A stretch of 64,000 bases of DNA from Pseudomonas mendocina (GCF_003008615.1 NZ_CP027657.1:1612001-1676000); one strand, 5' to 3'; counted from the first letter of the stretch, positions 29,121 through 38,096 are shown. Notes: generated by a model not told the origin, from the letters alone. A program made the numbers and translations.

Positions 29121-29603
29121 CTACGAAGCGCGCCGCAGGCCGATGACACGCCCGACACAGGTAGGGCGTTGCAGGTTCTGCTGCTCAGCAGCCAGGTGCG
29201 CCACCCGCTCGGCCACCTGCTCATCGAAAGGCGCGGCGCGGCCTGCAGCGCTGTCGATATTCATCAGCATCTGTTCGCTTTCCGCCAGACTGGCGTCTTC
29301 GCCCGGTCGATAAAGGCCATGGTGGATATGCAGGCGTTTGGCGTCGTGTGCCAACAGTTGGGTACGGACTTCCACCCATTCTCCCTCCTTCACCTCCGCC
29401 AGGAAGTTCAGGTGGCACTCCATGGTGTACAGGGTATGCCCCGTGCGGGCGCGACCGGCTTCGTCCAGGCCCAGCACGTCCATCAGCGCATCGGTGGCAT
29501 GGCTGAAGATCAGCAGGTAGAAGGCATCACGCAGGTGGCCGTTGTAGTCGACCCACTCGGGGACAATGGTGGTTTGGTAGCTGGTCAGCGGCTTGGCTGG
29601 CAT
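29121..29603 (-). CDS. cdhB: betainyl-CoA thioesterase CdhB (hotdog fold)
   Basis: A 160-residue hotdog-fold thioesterase, with the signature VEWVDYNGHLRDAFYLLIFSH-like opening (Asp at the hotdog helix start), MECHLNFLAEVKEGEWVEVRTQ and a C-terminal YRPGEDASLAESEQML. In the aerobic carnitine pathway the enzyme next to carnitine dehydrogenase hydrolyses betainyl-CoA, the product of CdhC, to glycine betaine. The order caiX-cdhC-cdhA-cdhB supports this. It is 112 bases after cdhA, a gap that holds the hairpin at 29641-29656 and a repeat at 29682-29702. Confidence 0.82.
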   Translation of the reverse strand: MPAKPLTSYQTTIVPEWVDYNGHLRDAFYLLIFSHATDALMDVLGLDEAGRARTGHTLYTMECHLNFLAEVKEGEWVEVRTQLLAHDAKRLHIHHGLYRPGEDASLAESEQMLMNIDSAAGRAAPFDEQVAERVAHLAAEQQNLQRPTCVGRVIGLRRAS

Positions 29604-29640
29604 ACATGCGACTCCTAGAACGCCCCCTCTCCTCCTGCCC

Positions 29641-29702
29641 CTCCCGCAAGCGGGAGAGGGTAGCTAGATAGGAGGCGGCCTGTAGGGTGCGCCGTGCGCA
29701 CC
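29641..29702. repeat. hairpin and dispersed repeat in the cdhA-cdhB gap
   Basis: CTCCCGC/GCGGGAG at 29641-29656 is a tight stem with a two-base loop. GTAGGGTGCGCCGTGCGCAC at 29682-29701 belongs to the same family as the elements at 10439, 34040 and 54249. Confidence 0.55.
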
Positions 29703-29715
29703 GGGAATGACTCGG

Positions 29716-30681
29716 TTACTCGGCGAATTCAAAGCCATGCTTGGCCTTGGTCTGGCGAATAGCCTCCAGCACAGCCAAGAGGCAATCGTCGCGGTAGCGT
29801 TCGAGGGCATCCAGGCTGCGTTCGCCCTGCTGTTCGGCAGTGCCTTCGACCACCGCATCGATCAGCCCCTCGGTCAGTTCCGGCGCTTCCAGGTACGTCC
29901 AGGGCAGCTTCAGCGCCGGGCCGAACTGGGCCATGAAGTGACGCATGCCGGCCGGCCCACCGGCCAGGGTGTAGGTCAGGAAGCTGCCCATGAACGACCA
30001 GCGCAGGCCGGCGCCAAAGCGGATCGCGTCGTCGATCTCGCCGGTGGTCGCCACGCCGTCGTTGACCAGATGCAGCGCCTCACGCCACAACGCTTCGAGC
30101 AGGCGGTCGGCGATGAAACCCGGTACTTCCTTGCGCACATGCAGCGGGCGCATACCCAGCGACTCGTACACCGTGATCGCCGCCTGCACCGCTGCGGGTG
30201 CAGTCTTGGCCCCGCCCACCACTTCCACCAGCGGCAGCAGGTACACCGGGTTGAAGGGATGGCCGACCACGCAGCGCTCAGGATGAGTGGCGCCTTCGTA
30301 GAATTCGCTGGGCAACAGGCCCGAGGTGCTGGAGCCGATCAACACATTGGGGCGGGCTGCAGCGCTGATCTTGGTGTGTAGTTCGCACTTGAGTTCGAGC
30401 CGCTCGGGCGCGCTTTCCTGGATGAAATCAGCGTCACGCACACATTCCTCGATGCTGTCGACGAAGCGCAGGCGAGCCAGCGAAGCACCGGGCGCCAGGC
30501 CCTGTTTTTCCAGCGCCGGCCAGGCATTGGCCAGACGCGTGCGCAGCGCAGCCTCGGCGCCGGGCGCCGGATCCCAGGCGATCACGTCGAGGCCATGGGC
30601 CAGGGCGCGGGCGATCCATCCGGCGCCGATGACGCCGGTGCCGAGGGCGGCGAAGGTCTTGATAGCGGTAACGAAGGTCAT
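29716..30681 (-). CDS. cdhA: L-carnitine dehydrogenase CdhA
   Basis: NAD-dependent oxidation of L-carnitine to 3-dehydrocarnitine. The 321-residue protein belongs to the 3-hydroxyacyl-CoA dehydrogenase family. The Rossmann motif [14 protein letters not shown] starts near residue 14, [14 protein letters not shown] follows, the catalytic His is in [19 protein letters not shown], and the C-terminal domain follows. The ATG at 30681 gives the family length; a longer in-frame start at 30714 lies in a REP-containing gap. It sits between cdhC and cdhB. Confidence 0.94.
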   Translation of the reverse strand: MTFVTAIKTFAALGTGVIGAGWIARALAHGLDVIAWDPAPGAEAALRTRLANAWPALEKQGLAPGASLARLRFVDSIEECVRDADFIQESAPERLELKCELHTKISAAARPNVLIGSSTSGLLPSEFYEGATHPERCVVGHPFNPVYLLPLVEVVGGAKTAPAAVQAAITVYESLGMRPLHVRKEVPGFIADRLLEALWREALHLVNDGVATTGEIDDAIRFGAGLRWSFMGSFLTYTLAGGPAGMRHFMAQFGPALKLPWTYLEAPELTEGLIDAVVEGTAEQQGERSLDALERYRDDCLLAVLEAIRQTKAKHGFEFAE

Positions 30682-30699
30682 CTCGGATTCCTTGCTGAT

Positions 30700-30787
30700 G
30701 TAGCCCGGATGCAATCCGGGGAATTGGCGTCAGGGAATGCACCGGACTGCATCCGGGCTAGGGTTGTCGCGGCTAAAGCCCCTCCCA
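30700..30787. repeat. REP-like cluster in the cdhC-cdhA gap
   Basis: An imperfect inverted pair starts GTAGCCCGGATGCAATCCGG at 30700 and ends with CCGGACTGCATCCGGGCTA at 30742-30760. A single arm follows at 30767-30787, identical to the right arm of the repeat at 38041-38096. Confidence 0.7.
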
Positions 30788-30803
30788 CGGGGAGCGCTGT
30801 GCG

Positions 30804-31691
30804 TTAGCCGCGACGCTTGAGCTTCATCTTTTCCCGCCCTTCGGCCGGAGTCAGGACGCGGCCGCCGAGGCGTTCGATGATCTCGACGGCGCGCTCGACC
30901 AACTGACCGTTGCTGGCGTGCACGCCGCGATCCAGCCAGATGTTGTCTTCCAACCCCACCCGCACGTGGCCGCCAAGCAGCATGGCCTGGGCGACCATCG
31001 GCATCTGCATACGGCCGATGCCGAAGCCGGCCCAGGTGATGCCCGGCGGCAGGTTGTCGGCCATGGCCTTCATGGTCGTGGTGTCGGCTGGCGCACCCCA
31101 GGGGATGCCCAGGCACAGCTGGATCAGCGGGTCGTCCAGCAGGCCTTCCTTGATCATCTGCTTGGCGAACCACAGGTGGCCGGTGTCGAAGATTTCCAGT
31201 TCGGCCTTCACCCCCAGTTCGGTGATGCGCTTGGCACCGGCGCGCAGCTGCGCCGGGGTGGAGACGTAGATGAAGTCGCCGTCGCCGAAATTCAGTGTGC
31301 CGCAGTCCAGAGTGCAGATTTCCGGCAGCAGTTCCTCGACATGCGCCAGGCGGGTGATCGGTCCGACCAGATCGGTGCCAGTGCCGAACTCCAGCGGCTG
31401 CTCGCCCTTGCCGATTTCCAGGTCGCCACCCATGCCGGCGGTGAGGTTGATGATCACGTCGGTGTCGCTTTCGCGGATGCGCTCGACCAACTCGCGGTAC
31501 AGCGCCACGTCGCGGCTCGGCTTGCCAGTCTGCGGATCACGCACATGGCAGTGGGCGACAGTGGCGCCGGCCTTGGCTGCCTCGATGGCGGCGGCGGCGA
31601 TTTCCTTGGGCGTCACCGGGATCGCGGGGTGCTTGCCGACAGTATCGCCAGCGCCAGTCACCGCGCAGGTGACGATAACTTCGTAATTCAT
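30804..31691 (-). CDS. cdhC: 3-dehydrocarnitine:acetyl-CoA trimethylamine transferase CdhC (BKACE)
   Basis: Beta-keto acid cleavage enzyme converting 3-dehydrocarnitine and acetyl-CoA into acetoacetate and betainyl-CoA. The 295-residue TIM-barrel protein has the zinc motif [13 protein letters not shown] with His47 and His49, plus [16 protein letters not shown] and the C-terminal [23 protein letters not shown] block. The start at 31691 ([16 protein letters not shown]) is normal for the family; the in-frame extension to 31733 is not needed. It follows caiX after 96 bases. Confidence 0.93.
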   Translation of the reverse strand: MNYEVIVTCAVTGAGDTVGKHPAIPVTPKEIAAAAIEAAKAGATVAHCHVRDPQTGKPSRDVALYRELVERIRESDTDVIINLTAGMGGDLEIGKGEQPLEFGTGTDLVGPITRLAHVEELLPEICTLDCGTLNFGDGDFIYVSTPAQLRAGAKRITELGVKAELEIFDTGHLWFAKQMIKEGLLDDPLIQLCLGIPWGAPADTTTMKAMADNLPPGITWAGFGIGRMQMPMVAQAMLLGGHVRVGLEDNIWLDRGVHASNGQLVERAVEIIERLGGRVLTPAEGREKMKLKRRG

Positions 31692-31787
31692 CTTCGACTG
31701 TCCTTTCCGGGGGCGAACGGGGGCCGACGGCATGGCCGCAGACCTTGAATAGGGGAAATTGGCGCCGGACAGCCCGGCGCCCTGGTG

Positions 31788-32720
31788 TCAGTTGCCGGCG
31801 ACCAGTGCCGTATTGGCCGGCTTGCCGTCGAGGGTGGTGACGCCATCGAGCCAGGCTTCGACCACCTGCGGATTGGCCTTGATCCAGTCACGCGCCACCT
31901 GCGCTGGCGCCTTGCGATCCATGATCGGCTGCATCAGCTCGGCCTCCTGCTCGCTGGTAAAGCGCAGGCTGGTGAGCAGACGGTTGGCGTTGGGGCAACG
32001 CTCGGCATAATCCGGCGCAGTGACGGTGGACACGGTGGCGGCGCCGTCATTGGGACCGAATACGTCCTCGGTTCCGGTCAGGTAGGTGATCTGCATCGAC
32101 AGGTTCATCGGGTGCGGCTTCCAGCCAAAGAACACCACGGGTTTCTCGTTACGCGCGGCGCGGCCGACGGCGGCGAGCATGCCAGCCTCGCTGGACTCCA
32201 CCAGCTTGAAGCCACCCAGACCGAACTGGTTGGAGTCGATCATCTTCTGGATCGCCGTATTGGCGCCCGAACCGGCTTCGATGCCATAGATCTTGCCGTC
32301 CAACTCGTCCTTGAACTTGGCGATATCGGCCAGGGTCTTGAGGCCCTTGTCAGCGGTGTAGCTCGGTACGGCGAGTACCGCCACGGCATCGTTCAACGAC
32401 GGCTCGGCGGCGACCTTGACTGCGCCAGCGTCGAGGAAGGGCTTGATGTTGTCATCCATAATCGGCTTCCAGTAGCCGAGGAAGGCGTCGATCTGCCCCT
32501 TCTGGATACCGGCGAAGATGATCTGTTGCGATGCCTGGGTCTGCTTGGTTTCGTAGCCGAGCCCCTGCAGCAACTCGCTGGCGACAGCGGTGGTGGCAAC
32601 CACGTCGGTCCAGCCAACGGCGCCGATTCGAACGGTTTTACAACTGGCATCATCGGCCAGCAGGGAGGTACTGAACAGGCTCAGGGTGCAGCACGCGGCC
32701 AGCGCGGTAAGACCTTTCAT
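31788..32720 (-). CDS. caiX: carnitine-binding periplasmic protein CaiX
   Basis: A 310-residue solute-binding protein of the choline/betaine/carnitine type, with signal peptide MKGLTALAACCTLSLFSTSLLA. Aromatic and acidic residues that form the quaternary-ammonium box are seen in AVGWTDVV, FLGYWKP, PSYTADKG and FFGWKPHPMN. No membrane partner is beside it, so it presumably feeds the CbcVW core encoded 15 kb away. GAGGAG lies eight bases before the ATG at 32720, which decides it over the ATG five codons upstream. First gene of the cdh operon. Confidence 0.9.
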   Translation of the reverse strand: MKGLTALAACCTLSLFSTSLLADDASCKTVRIGAVGWTDVVATTAVASELLQGLGYETKQTQASQQIIFAGIQKGQIDAFLGYWKPIMDDNIKPFLDAGAVKVAAEPSLNDAVAVLAVPSYTADKGLKTLADIAKFKDELDGKIYGIEAGSGANTAIQKMIDSNQFGLGGFKLVESSEAGMLAAVGRAARNEKPVVFFGWKPHPMNLSMQITYLTGTEDVFGPNDGAATVSTVTAPDYAERCPNANRLLTSLRFTSEQEAELMQPIMDRKAPAQVARDWIKANPQVVEAWLDGVTTLDGKPANTALVAGN

Positions 32721-33038
32721 CTGGGTGCTCCTCATCGTGTCACAGCGGTTTTATTTCGTTCTTCTAGAGGCCTGCCTACAGACAGAACCCCCACCGTGCT
32801 CGGGAACCTTGTCTCCCGATGAAACCACCTTACGCTTCGCTCCAATGGGTTATTCGCACTTGGACGACGCTTGATTGACCTATACCGACCACTTGTTTGC
32901 ACAGGGGCCGTACTGGCGTATTAATGTCTGGCCGCTCCTATTTGGATCGAACACGCCGTAGCCCGGATGCAATCCGGGAATCCAGCTCCCGGATTGCATC
33001 CGGGCTACCTACCACTCCAGTACTGGCGCAATAATCGT
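32721..33038. other. caiX-cdhR divergent intergenic region
   Basis: 318 bases without a gene between caiX (minus) and cdhR (plus). It should hold the two promoters and the CdhR target site. The only clear structure is a perfect 22-bp inverted repeat at 32958-33008, listed separately. No strong -35/-10 pair stands out by eye. Confidence 0.6.
32958..33008. repeat. perfect REP-like hairpin before cdhR
   Basis: Two perfect 22-bp arms, starting GTAGCCCGGATGCAATCCGG at 32958 and ending at 33008 with GCATCCGGGCTAC, separated by only seven bases (32980-32986). It is the best-preserved copy of this family in the window and ends 30 bases before the cdhR start. Confidence 0.8.
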
Positions 33039-33986
33039 ATGCCCCAGACCTTCTGCTTCCTGCTGCTACCCGGCTTCTCCATGATGGGCCTGATGTCGGC
33101 CATCGAACCGCTGCGGGTGGCCAATCGCTTTCGTGGCGAACTCTACCGCTGGCGCCTGCTCAGCCAGGACGGCAACGCCGTGCAGGCCAGCAACGGCATG
33201 TCGCTCAACGTCGATGGCGGCCTGGAGCTGCCAGAGGAGGCGCGCGCGCTGTTCGTGATCGCCGGTTTCGAGCCACTGGCCCATTACGACGCGCATCTGG
33301 CGCACTGGCTGCAACGGCGCGAGCCTGAACTGGCGATCCTTGGCGGCATCGACACCGGCAGCTTCGTGCTGGCCGAAGCCGGGCTGTTCCAGCACCAGCG
33401 CCTGACCTTGCACTGGGAGGCCATCGACGCCTTTCGTGAACGCTACCCGGCACTGCTGGTCACCCAGGAACTGTTCGAGATCGACGGCAAACGCATCACC
33501 AGCGCAGGCGGCACCAGCAGCCTCGATCTGATGCTCGGCCTGATCGGCCAGGAATACGGCGAGCCGCTGGCCGTACAGGTGTCGGAACAGTTCGTGGTCA
33601 GCCGCATCCGTACCCGCCTGGATCACCAGCGCATGCAGATCGCCAGCCGCTATGACCTGCACAACAAGAAACTGGTGCGGGTGATCGGCGAGATGGAGCG
33701 CCAATGCGAACAGCCCCTGCCCTGCGAAGAGCTGGCCGAACGGGTAGGCATTACCGTACGTCAATTGGAGCGGCTGTTTCGCCATCATCTGGATACCACG
33801 CCGTCAGCCTTCTACCTCGGCCTGCGTCTGGACAAGGCACGCCAGTTGCTGCGCCAGAGCGATCTCAGCGTACTGGAGGTGAGCCTGGCCTGCGGCTTCG
33901 ACTCGGCCTCGTATTTCTCACGCAGTTACCGTAAGCGCTTCACCGCCAGCCCCAGCCAGGATCGCCACGAGCGGCCGGCTTCGTAG
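33039..33986 (+). CDS. cdhR: carnitine-responsive GATase1-AraC regulator CdhR
   Basis: A 315-residue transcription activator: an N-terminal class I glutamine-amidotransferase-like domain (CFLLLPGFSMMGLMSAIEPLRVAN, with ILGGIDTGSFVLAEAG in place of an active nucleophile elbow) and a C-terminal AraC domain (two HTH motifs: LAERVGITVRQLERLFRHHL and VSLACGFDSASYFSRSYRKRF). CdhR activates the carnitine operon in Pseudomonas when carnitine is present, and here it is divergent from it. The ATG at 33039 starts the homologous region. Confidence 0.91.
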   Translation: MPQTFCFLLLPGFSMMGLMSAIEPLRVANRFRGELYRWRLLSQDGNAVQASNGMSLNVDGGLELPEEARALFVIAGFEPLAHYDAHLAHWLQRREPELAILGGIDTGSFVLAEAGLFQHQRLTLHWEAIDAFRERYPALLVTQELFEIDGKRITSAGGTSSLDLMLGLIGQEYGEPLAVQVSEQFVVSRIRTRLDHQRMQIASRYDLHNKKLVRVIGEMERQCEQPLPCEELAERVGITVRQLERLFRHHLDTTPSAFYLGLRLDKARQLLRQSDLSVLEVSLACGFDSASYFSRSYRKRFTASPSQDRHERPAS

Positions 33987-34039
33987 GATGCCGCTGGGCT
34001 GCCCATATCGTGTACACAACTCAATACCGTGCAATTCGC

Positions 34040-34060
34040 GGTGCGCACGGCGCACCCTAC
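34040..34060. repeat. short repeat of the GTGCGCACnGCGCACCCTAC family
   Basis: A copy with core GTGCGCACGGCGCACCCTAC lies in the gap between cdhR and the M19-like gene. Confidence 0.5.
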
Positions 34061-34239
34061 CGTCCAATCCAAGTTGCGTATAAGCGGTCGGAACGACGAC
34101 ATATCCGTCCACGACCTCGGCTTGACGCTTTCGGCAAACCCCCAGTCGTTTTTGCACCGGGTCGCCCTGCCCCCCAGGGATAAGCTCTCCCCAAAGCACC
34201 GACAACCGACTCGGTGCATCCGTTTAGGGGACAAGCCTG

Positions 34240-35217
34240 ATGAGCCCAGCCGAATTACACGCCGACAGCATCGTCATCGACGGTCTGATCATCGCCAAGT
34301 GGAATCGCGAACTGTTCGAAGACATGCGCAAGGGCGGCCTGACTGCGGCCAACTGCACCGTGTCGGTGTGGGAAGGCTTCCAGGCCACGGTGAACAATAT
34401 CGTCACCAGCAATAACCTGATCCGCGAGAACAGCGACCTGGTCATTCCGGTGCGCACCACCGCCGACATCCGCAGGGCCAAGGAACAAGGCAAGACCGGC
34501 ATTCTCTATGGCTTCCAGAACGCCCACGCGTTCGAGGATCAGATCGGCTACGTCGAGGTGTTCAAGCAGCTCGGCGTGGGCATCGTGCAGATGTGCTACA
34601 ACACCCAGAACCTGGTCGGCACCGGTTGCTACGAGCGCGACGGCGGCCTGTCCGGCTTCGGCCGCGAGATCGTCGCGGAGATGAACCGCGTCGGCATCAT
34701 GTGCGATCTGTCCCACGTCGGTTCCAAGACCTCCGAAGAGGTCATCCTCGAATCCCAGAAGCCGGTCTGCTACTCGCACTGCCTGCCGTCCGGCCTGAAA
34801 GAACACCCGCGCAACAAGTCCGATGAAGAGCTGAAGTTCATCGCCGACCACGGCGGCTTCGTCGGCGTGACCATGTTCGCGCCGTTCCTGGCCAAGGGTA
34901 TCGACTCGACCATCGACGATTACGCCGAAGCCATCGAGTACGTGATGAACCTCGTGGGCGAAGACGCCATCGGCATCGGCACCGACTTCACCCAGGGCCA
35001 CGGCAAGGAATTCTTCGAGTGGCTGACCCACGACAAGGGTTACGCCCGCCGCCTGACCAGCTTCGGCAAGATCGTCAACCCACTGGGCATCCGCACCGTG
35101 GGCGAGTTCCCCAACCTCACCGAGACCCTGCTCAAACGCGGCATGCCCGAGCGCGTGGTGCGCAAGGTCATGGGCGAGAACTGGGTACGCGTACTGAAAG
35201 ACGTCTGGGGCGAGTAA
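34240..35217 (+). CDS. M19 dipeptidase-like protein with altered metal site
   Basis: A 325-residue TIM-barrel protein of the membrane (renal) dipeptidase family M19. Retained landmarks are MCDLSHVG (His159), CYSHC (His180), HPRNKSDEEL (Arg191) and GIGTDF (Asp249). The N-terminal zinc motif DGHxD of active enzymes is replaced by DGLII (residues 14-18), and the bridging glutamate region reads GFQNAH with Gln93. Three of five usual zinc ligands are therefore absent, so dipeptidase activity is doubtful. It opens the DUF5943-dgcA-dgcB-etfAB run, as in other Pseudomonas betaine clusters, implying a role in methylamine metabolism. No signal peptide is seen. Confidence 0.8.
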   Translation: MSPAELHADSIVIDGLIIAKWNRELFEDMRKGGLTAANCTVSVWEGFQATVNNIVTSNNLIRENSDLVIPVRTTADIRRAKEQGKTGILYGFQNAHAFEDQIGYVEVFKQLGVGIVQMCYNTQNLVGTGCYERDGGLSGFGREIVAEMNRVGIMCDLSHVGSKTSEEVILESQKPVCYSHCLPSGLKEHPRNKSDEELKFIADHGGFVGVTMFAPFLAKGIDSTIDDYAEAIEYVMNLVGEDAIGIGTDFTQGHGKEFFEWLTHDKGYARRLTSFGKIVNPLGIRTVGEFPNLTETLLKRGMPERVVRKVMGENWVRVLKDVWGE

Positions 35218-35240
35218 GCCCTTCCACCCCAATTTCTGTC

Positions 35241-35310
35241 GGAGCGGCTTCAGCCGCGAGCCGTCCCGAAGGGACGGTATGCCCTGAAGCTTCGCGGCTA
35301 AAGCCGCTCC
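35241..35310. repeat. REP-like element with internal hairpin
   Basis: Arms GGAGCGGCTTCAGCCGCGA (35241-35259) and TCGCGGCTAAAGCCGCTCC (35292-35310) differ at one position. Inside lies a second perfect stem, CCGTCCC/GGGACGG at 35261-35277. It is in the gap between the M19-like gene and the DUF5943 gene. Confidence 0.75.
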
Positions 35311-35338
35311 TACGGTTCGAACTCAGGAGTTTGCGTAC

Positions 35339-35869
35339 ATGGCCACCCACGCCCCCGAAATGCCCATCCAGGTCGACGATGAAACCGGCGTCTGGACTAC
35401 CGACGCGCTGCCGATGCTGTACGTGCCGCGCCACTTCTTCGTCAACAACCACATGGGCATCGAGGAAGTGCTCGGCGCCGAGAAATACGCCGAGATTCTC
35501 TACAAGGCCGGCTACAAGTCCGCCTGGCACTGGTGCGAGAAGGAAGCCGAGTGCCACGGCCTTGAAGGTGCCGCCGTATTCGAGCACTACATGAAGCGCC
35601 TGTCGCAGCGTGGCTGGGGGCTGTTCGAAACGCAGAAGCTCGACCTGGAAACCGGCCATGCCGAGGTCAAGCTCAAGCATTCGGCCTTCGTTTACGTCTA
35701 CGGCAAGGTGAATCGCAAGGTGGATTACATGTTCACCGGCTGGTTCTCCGGTGCCATCGACCAGATCCTGGCCGCCAAGGGTAGCCCGATCCGCACCGTC
35801 ACCGTGCAGGAATACAGCGGCTCCGAAGAGGGTCACGACGACGGCCTGTTCGTCACTCGCCCGCTCTAA
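35339..35869 (+). CDS. DUF5943 protein, V4R-like
   Basis: A 176-residue soluble protein found next to dgcA in Pseudomonas. I read a fold similar to the V4R (4-vinyl reductase) ligand-binding domain: a helical start with LGAEKYAEILYKAGYKSAWHWCEKEAE, then RGWGLFETQKLDLETGHAEVKL strands, a helix YMFTGWFSGAIDQILAAKG and a final VQEYSGSEEGHDDGLFVTRPL hairpin. In V4R domains the last hairpin holds two cysteines; here these positions are Ser and Gly. The function is unknown. It begins with ATG at 35339 after a REP element and is followed by dgcA. Confidence 0.75.
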   Translation: MATHAPEMPIQVDDETGVWTTDALPMLYVPRHFFVNNHMGIEEVLGAEKYAEILYKAGYKSAWHWCEKEAECHGLEGAAVFEHYMKRLSQRGWGLFETQKLDLETGHAEVKLKHSAFVYVYGKVNRKVDYMFTGWFSGAIDQILAAKGSPIRTVTVQEYSGSEEGHDDGLFVTRPL

Positions 35870-35961
35870 GCAGAACGCCACGGTGGGTGGCGAAAGCCAT
35901 CCACCCCACGAAAGAACACCGCGCACCGTGAGCGCGTAGCAGCCGAATCGAGGAGAAGGTC

Positions 35962-38022
35962 ATGGCCTTCGAAGCAATGTTCCAGCCGATCCAGATCGGC
36001 AAGCTGACCATCCGCAACCGCGTGCTCTCCACCGCGCACGCCGAGGTCTATGCCACCGACGGCGGCATGACCACCGAGCGCTACGTGAAGTACTACGAGG
36101 AGAAGGCCAAGGGCGGCATCGGTCTGGCCATCTGCGGCGGTTCGTCGGTGGTGGCCATCGACAGCCCGCAGCAATGGTGGAGTTCGGTGAACCTGTCCAC
36201 CGACCGCATCATTCCGCACTTCCAGAATCTCGCTGACGCCATGCACAAGCACGGCGCCAAGATCATGATCCAGATTACCCACATGGGCCGCCGCTCGCGT
36301 TGGGACGGCTACCACTGGCCGACCCTGATGTCGCCGTCCGGCATCCGCGAGCCGGTGCACCGCGCCACCTGCAAGACCATCGAGATCGAGGAAATCTGGC
36401 GCATCATCGGCAACTACGCCCAGGCCGCACGCCGCGCGAAGGAAGGCGGTCTCGACGGCGTCGAGCTGTCCGCCGTGCACCAGCACCTGATCGACCAGTT
36501 CTGGTCGCCGCGCGTGAACAAGCGCACCGACGAGTGGGGCGGTACCTTCGAGGGCCGCATGAAGTTCGGCCTGGAAGTGCTCAAGGCCGTGCGCAAGGAA
36601 GTCGGCGACGACTTCTGCGTCGGCATGCGCATCACCGGCGACGAATTCCATCCGGACGGCCTGTCCCACGAGGACATGAAACAGATCGCCGCCTACTACG
36701 ACGCCACCGGCATGCTCGACTTTATTGGTGTCGTTGGATCAGGTTGCGACACCCACAACACCCTGGCCAACGTCATCCCCAACATGAGCTTCCCGCCGGA
36801 GCCGTTCCTGCACCTGGCGGCCGGCATCAAGGAAGTGGTCAAGGTACCGGTGCTGCACGCGCAGAACATCAAGGATCCGAACCAGGCCACGCGCATTCTC
36901 GAAGGCGGCTACGTGGACATGGTCGGCATGACCCGTGCGCACATCGCCGATCCGCACCTGATCGCCAAGATCAAGATGGGCCAGATCGACCAGATCAAGC
37001 AGTGCGTCGGCGCCAACTACTGCATCGACCGCCAGTACCAGGGCCTGGACGTGCTGTGCATCCAGAACGCCGCGACCAGTCGCGAGTACATGGGTGTGCC
37101 GCACATCATCGAGAAAACCACCGGCGTGAAACGCAAGGTGGTGGTCGTCGGTGGTGGCCCGGCCGGCATGGAGGCGGCACGTGTCGCAGCCGAGCGTGGC
37201 CACGACGTGACCTTGTTCGAGAAGCAGGACAGCCTCGGCGGGCAGATCACCATCGCCGCCCGCGCTCCGCAGCGCGACCAGATCGCCGGCATCACCCGCT
37301 GGTACCAGCTGGAACTGGCACGCCTGGGCATCGACCTGCGCCTGGGCACCGCGGCCGACGAGGCGACCCTCCTCGACCTGCGACCGGACGTCATAGTGCT
37401 GGCCAACGGCGGCCATCCGTTCCTCGAACAAAACGAGCACTGGGGCGCCGACGAAGGCCTGGTGGTGAGCAGTTGGGACGTGCTCTCGGGCAAGGTCGCA
37501 CCGGGCAAGAATGTTCTGGTGTACGACACCATCTGCGAATTCACCGGCATGTCCGTGGCTGACTACCTGGCCGACAAGGGTTCACAGGTAGAGATCGTCA
37601 CCGACGACATCAAGCCAGGCGTGGCCATCGGCGGCACCAGCTTCCCGACCTACTACCGCAGCCTGTATCCGAAAGAAGTGATCATGACCGGCGACCTGAT
37701 GCTGGAGAAGGTCTACCGCGAAGGCGACAAGCTGGTCGCCGTGCTGGAGAACGAATACACCGGTGCCAAGGAAGAGCGTGTGGTCGACCAGGTGGTGGTG
37801 GAGAACGGCGTGCGTCCTGACGAATCACTGTACTACGCCCTCAAGGAAGGCTCGCGCAACAAGGGTCAGATCGACGTCGACGCACTGTTCGCGATCAAGC
37901 CGCAGCCGTGTCTGAGCGAGCCGGGCGATGGTTACCTGCTGTTCCGTATCGGCGACTGCGTGGCCCAGCGCAACACCCACGCGGCGATCTACGACGCCTT
38001 GCGCCTGTGCAAGGACTTCTGA
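35962..38022 (+). CDS. dgcA: dimethylglycine demethylase subunit DgcA
   Basis: A 686-residue flavoprotein resembling trimethylamine dehydrogenase and 2,4-dienoyl-CoA reductase. Residues 1 to about 370 are an old-yellow-enzyme FMN barrel (FQPIQIGKLTIRNRVLSTAH, ITHMGRRSRWDG, SAVHQHLIDQFWSPRVNKR); the rest is an FAD/NAD module with VVVGGGPAGMEAARVAAERG. Between them the cluster motif has Cys348, Ala351, Cys354 and Cys366, so one of the four usual Fe-S cysteines is missing. With DgcB it oxidises dimethylglycine to sarcosine; electrons probably go to EtfAB. GAGGAGAAGG precedes the ATG. Confidence 0.93.
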   Translation: MAFEAMFQPIQIGKLTIRNRVLSTAHAEVYATDGGMTTERYVKYYEEKAKGGIGLAICGGSSVVAIDSPQQWWSSVNLSTDRIIPHFQNLADAMHKHGAKIMIQITHMGRRSRWDGYHWPTLMSPSGIREPVHRATCKTIEIEEIWRIIGNYAQAARRAKEGGLDGVELSAVHQHLIDQFWSPRVNKRTDEWGGTFEGRMKFGLEVLKAVRKEVGDDFCVGMRITGDEFHPDGLSHEDMKQIAAYYDATGMLDFIGVVGSGCDTHNTLANVIPNMSFPPEPFLHLAAGIKEVVKVPVLHAQNIKDPNQATRILEGGYVDMVGMTRAHIADPHLIAKIKMGQIDQIKQCVGANYCIDRQYQGLDVLCIQNAATSREYMGVPHIIEKTTGVKRKVVVVGGGPAGMEAARVAAERGHDVTLFEKQDSLGGQITIAARAPQRDQIAGITRWYQLELARLGIDLRLGTAADEATLLDLRPDVIVLANGGHPFLEQNEHWGADEGLVVSSWDVLSGKVAPGKNVLVYDTICEFTGMSVADYLADKGSQVEIVTDDIKPGVAIGGTSFPTYYRSLYPKEVIMTGDLMLEKVYREGDKLVAVLENEYTGAKEERVVDQVVVENGVRPDESLYYALKEGSRNKGQIDVDALFAIKPQPCLSEPGDGYLLFRIGDCVAQRNTHAAIYDALRLCKDF

Positions 38023-38040
38023 TCTAACGCTGACCCGGCG

Positions 38041-38096
38041 TGGGAGGGGCTTTAGCCGCGACAAGGTAAAAAACATCGCGGCTAAAGCCCCTCCCA
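38041..38096. repeat. perfect REP-like inverted repeat in the dgcA-dgcB gap
   Basis: Perfect 21-bp arms, left arm 38041-38061 beginning TGGGAGGGGCTTTAGCCGCG, right arm 38076-38096, with a 14-base A-rich loop. A copy of one arm is at 30767-30787. Confidence 0.8.
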
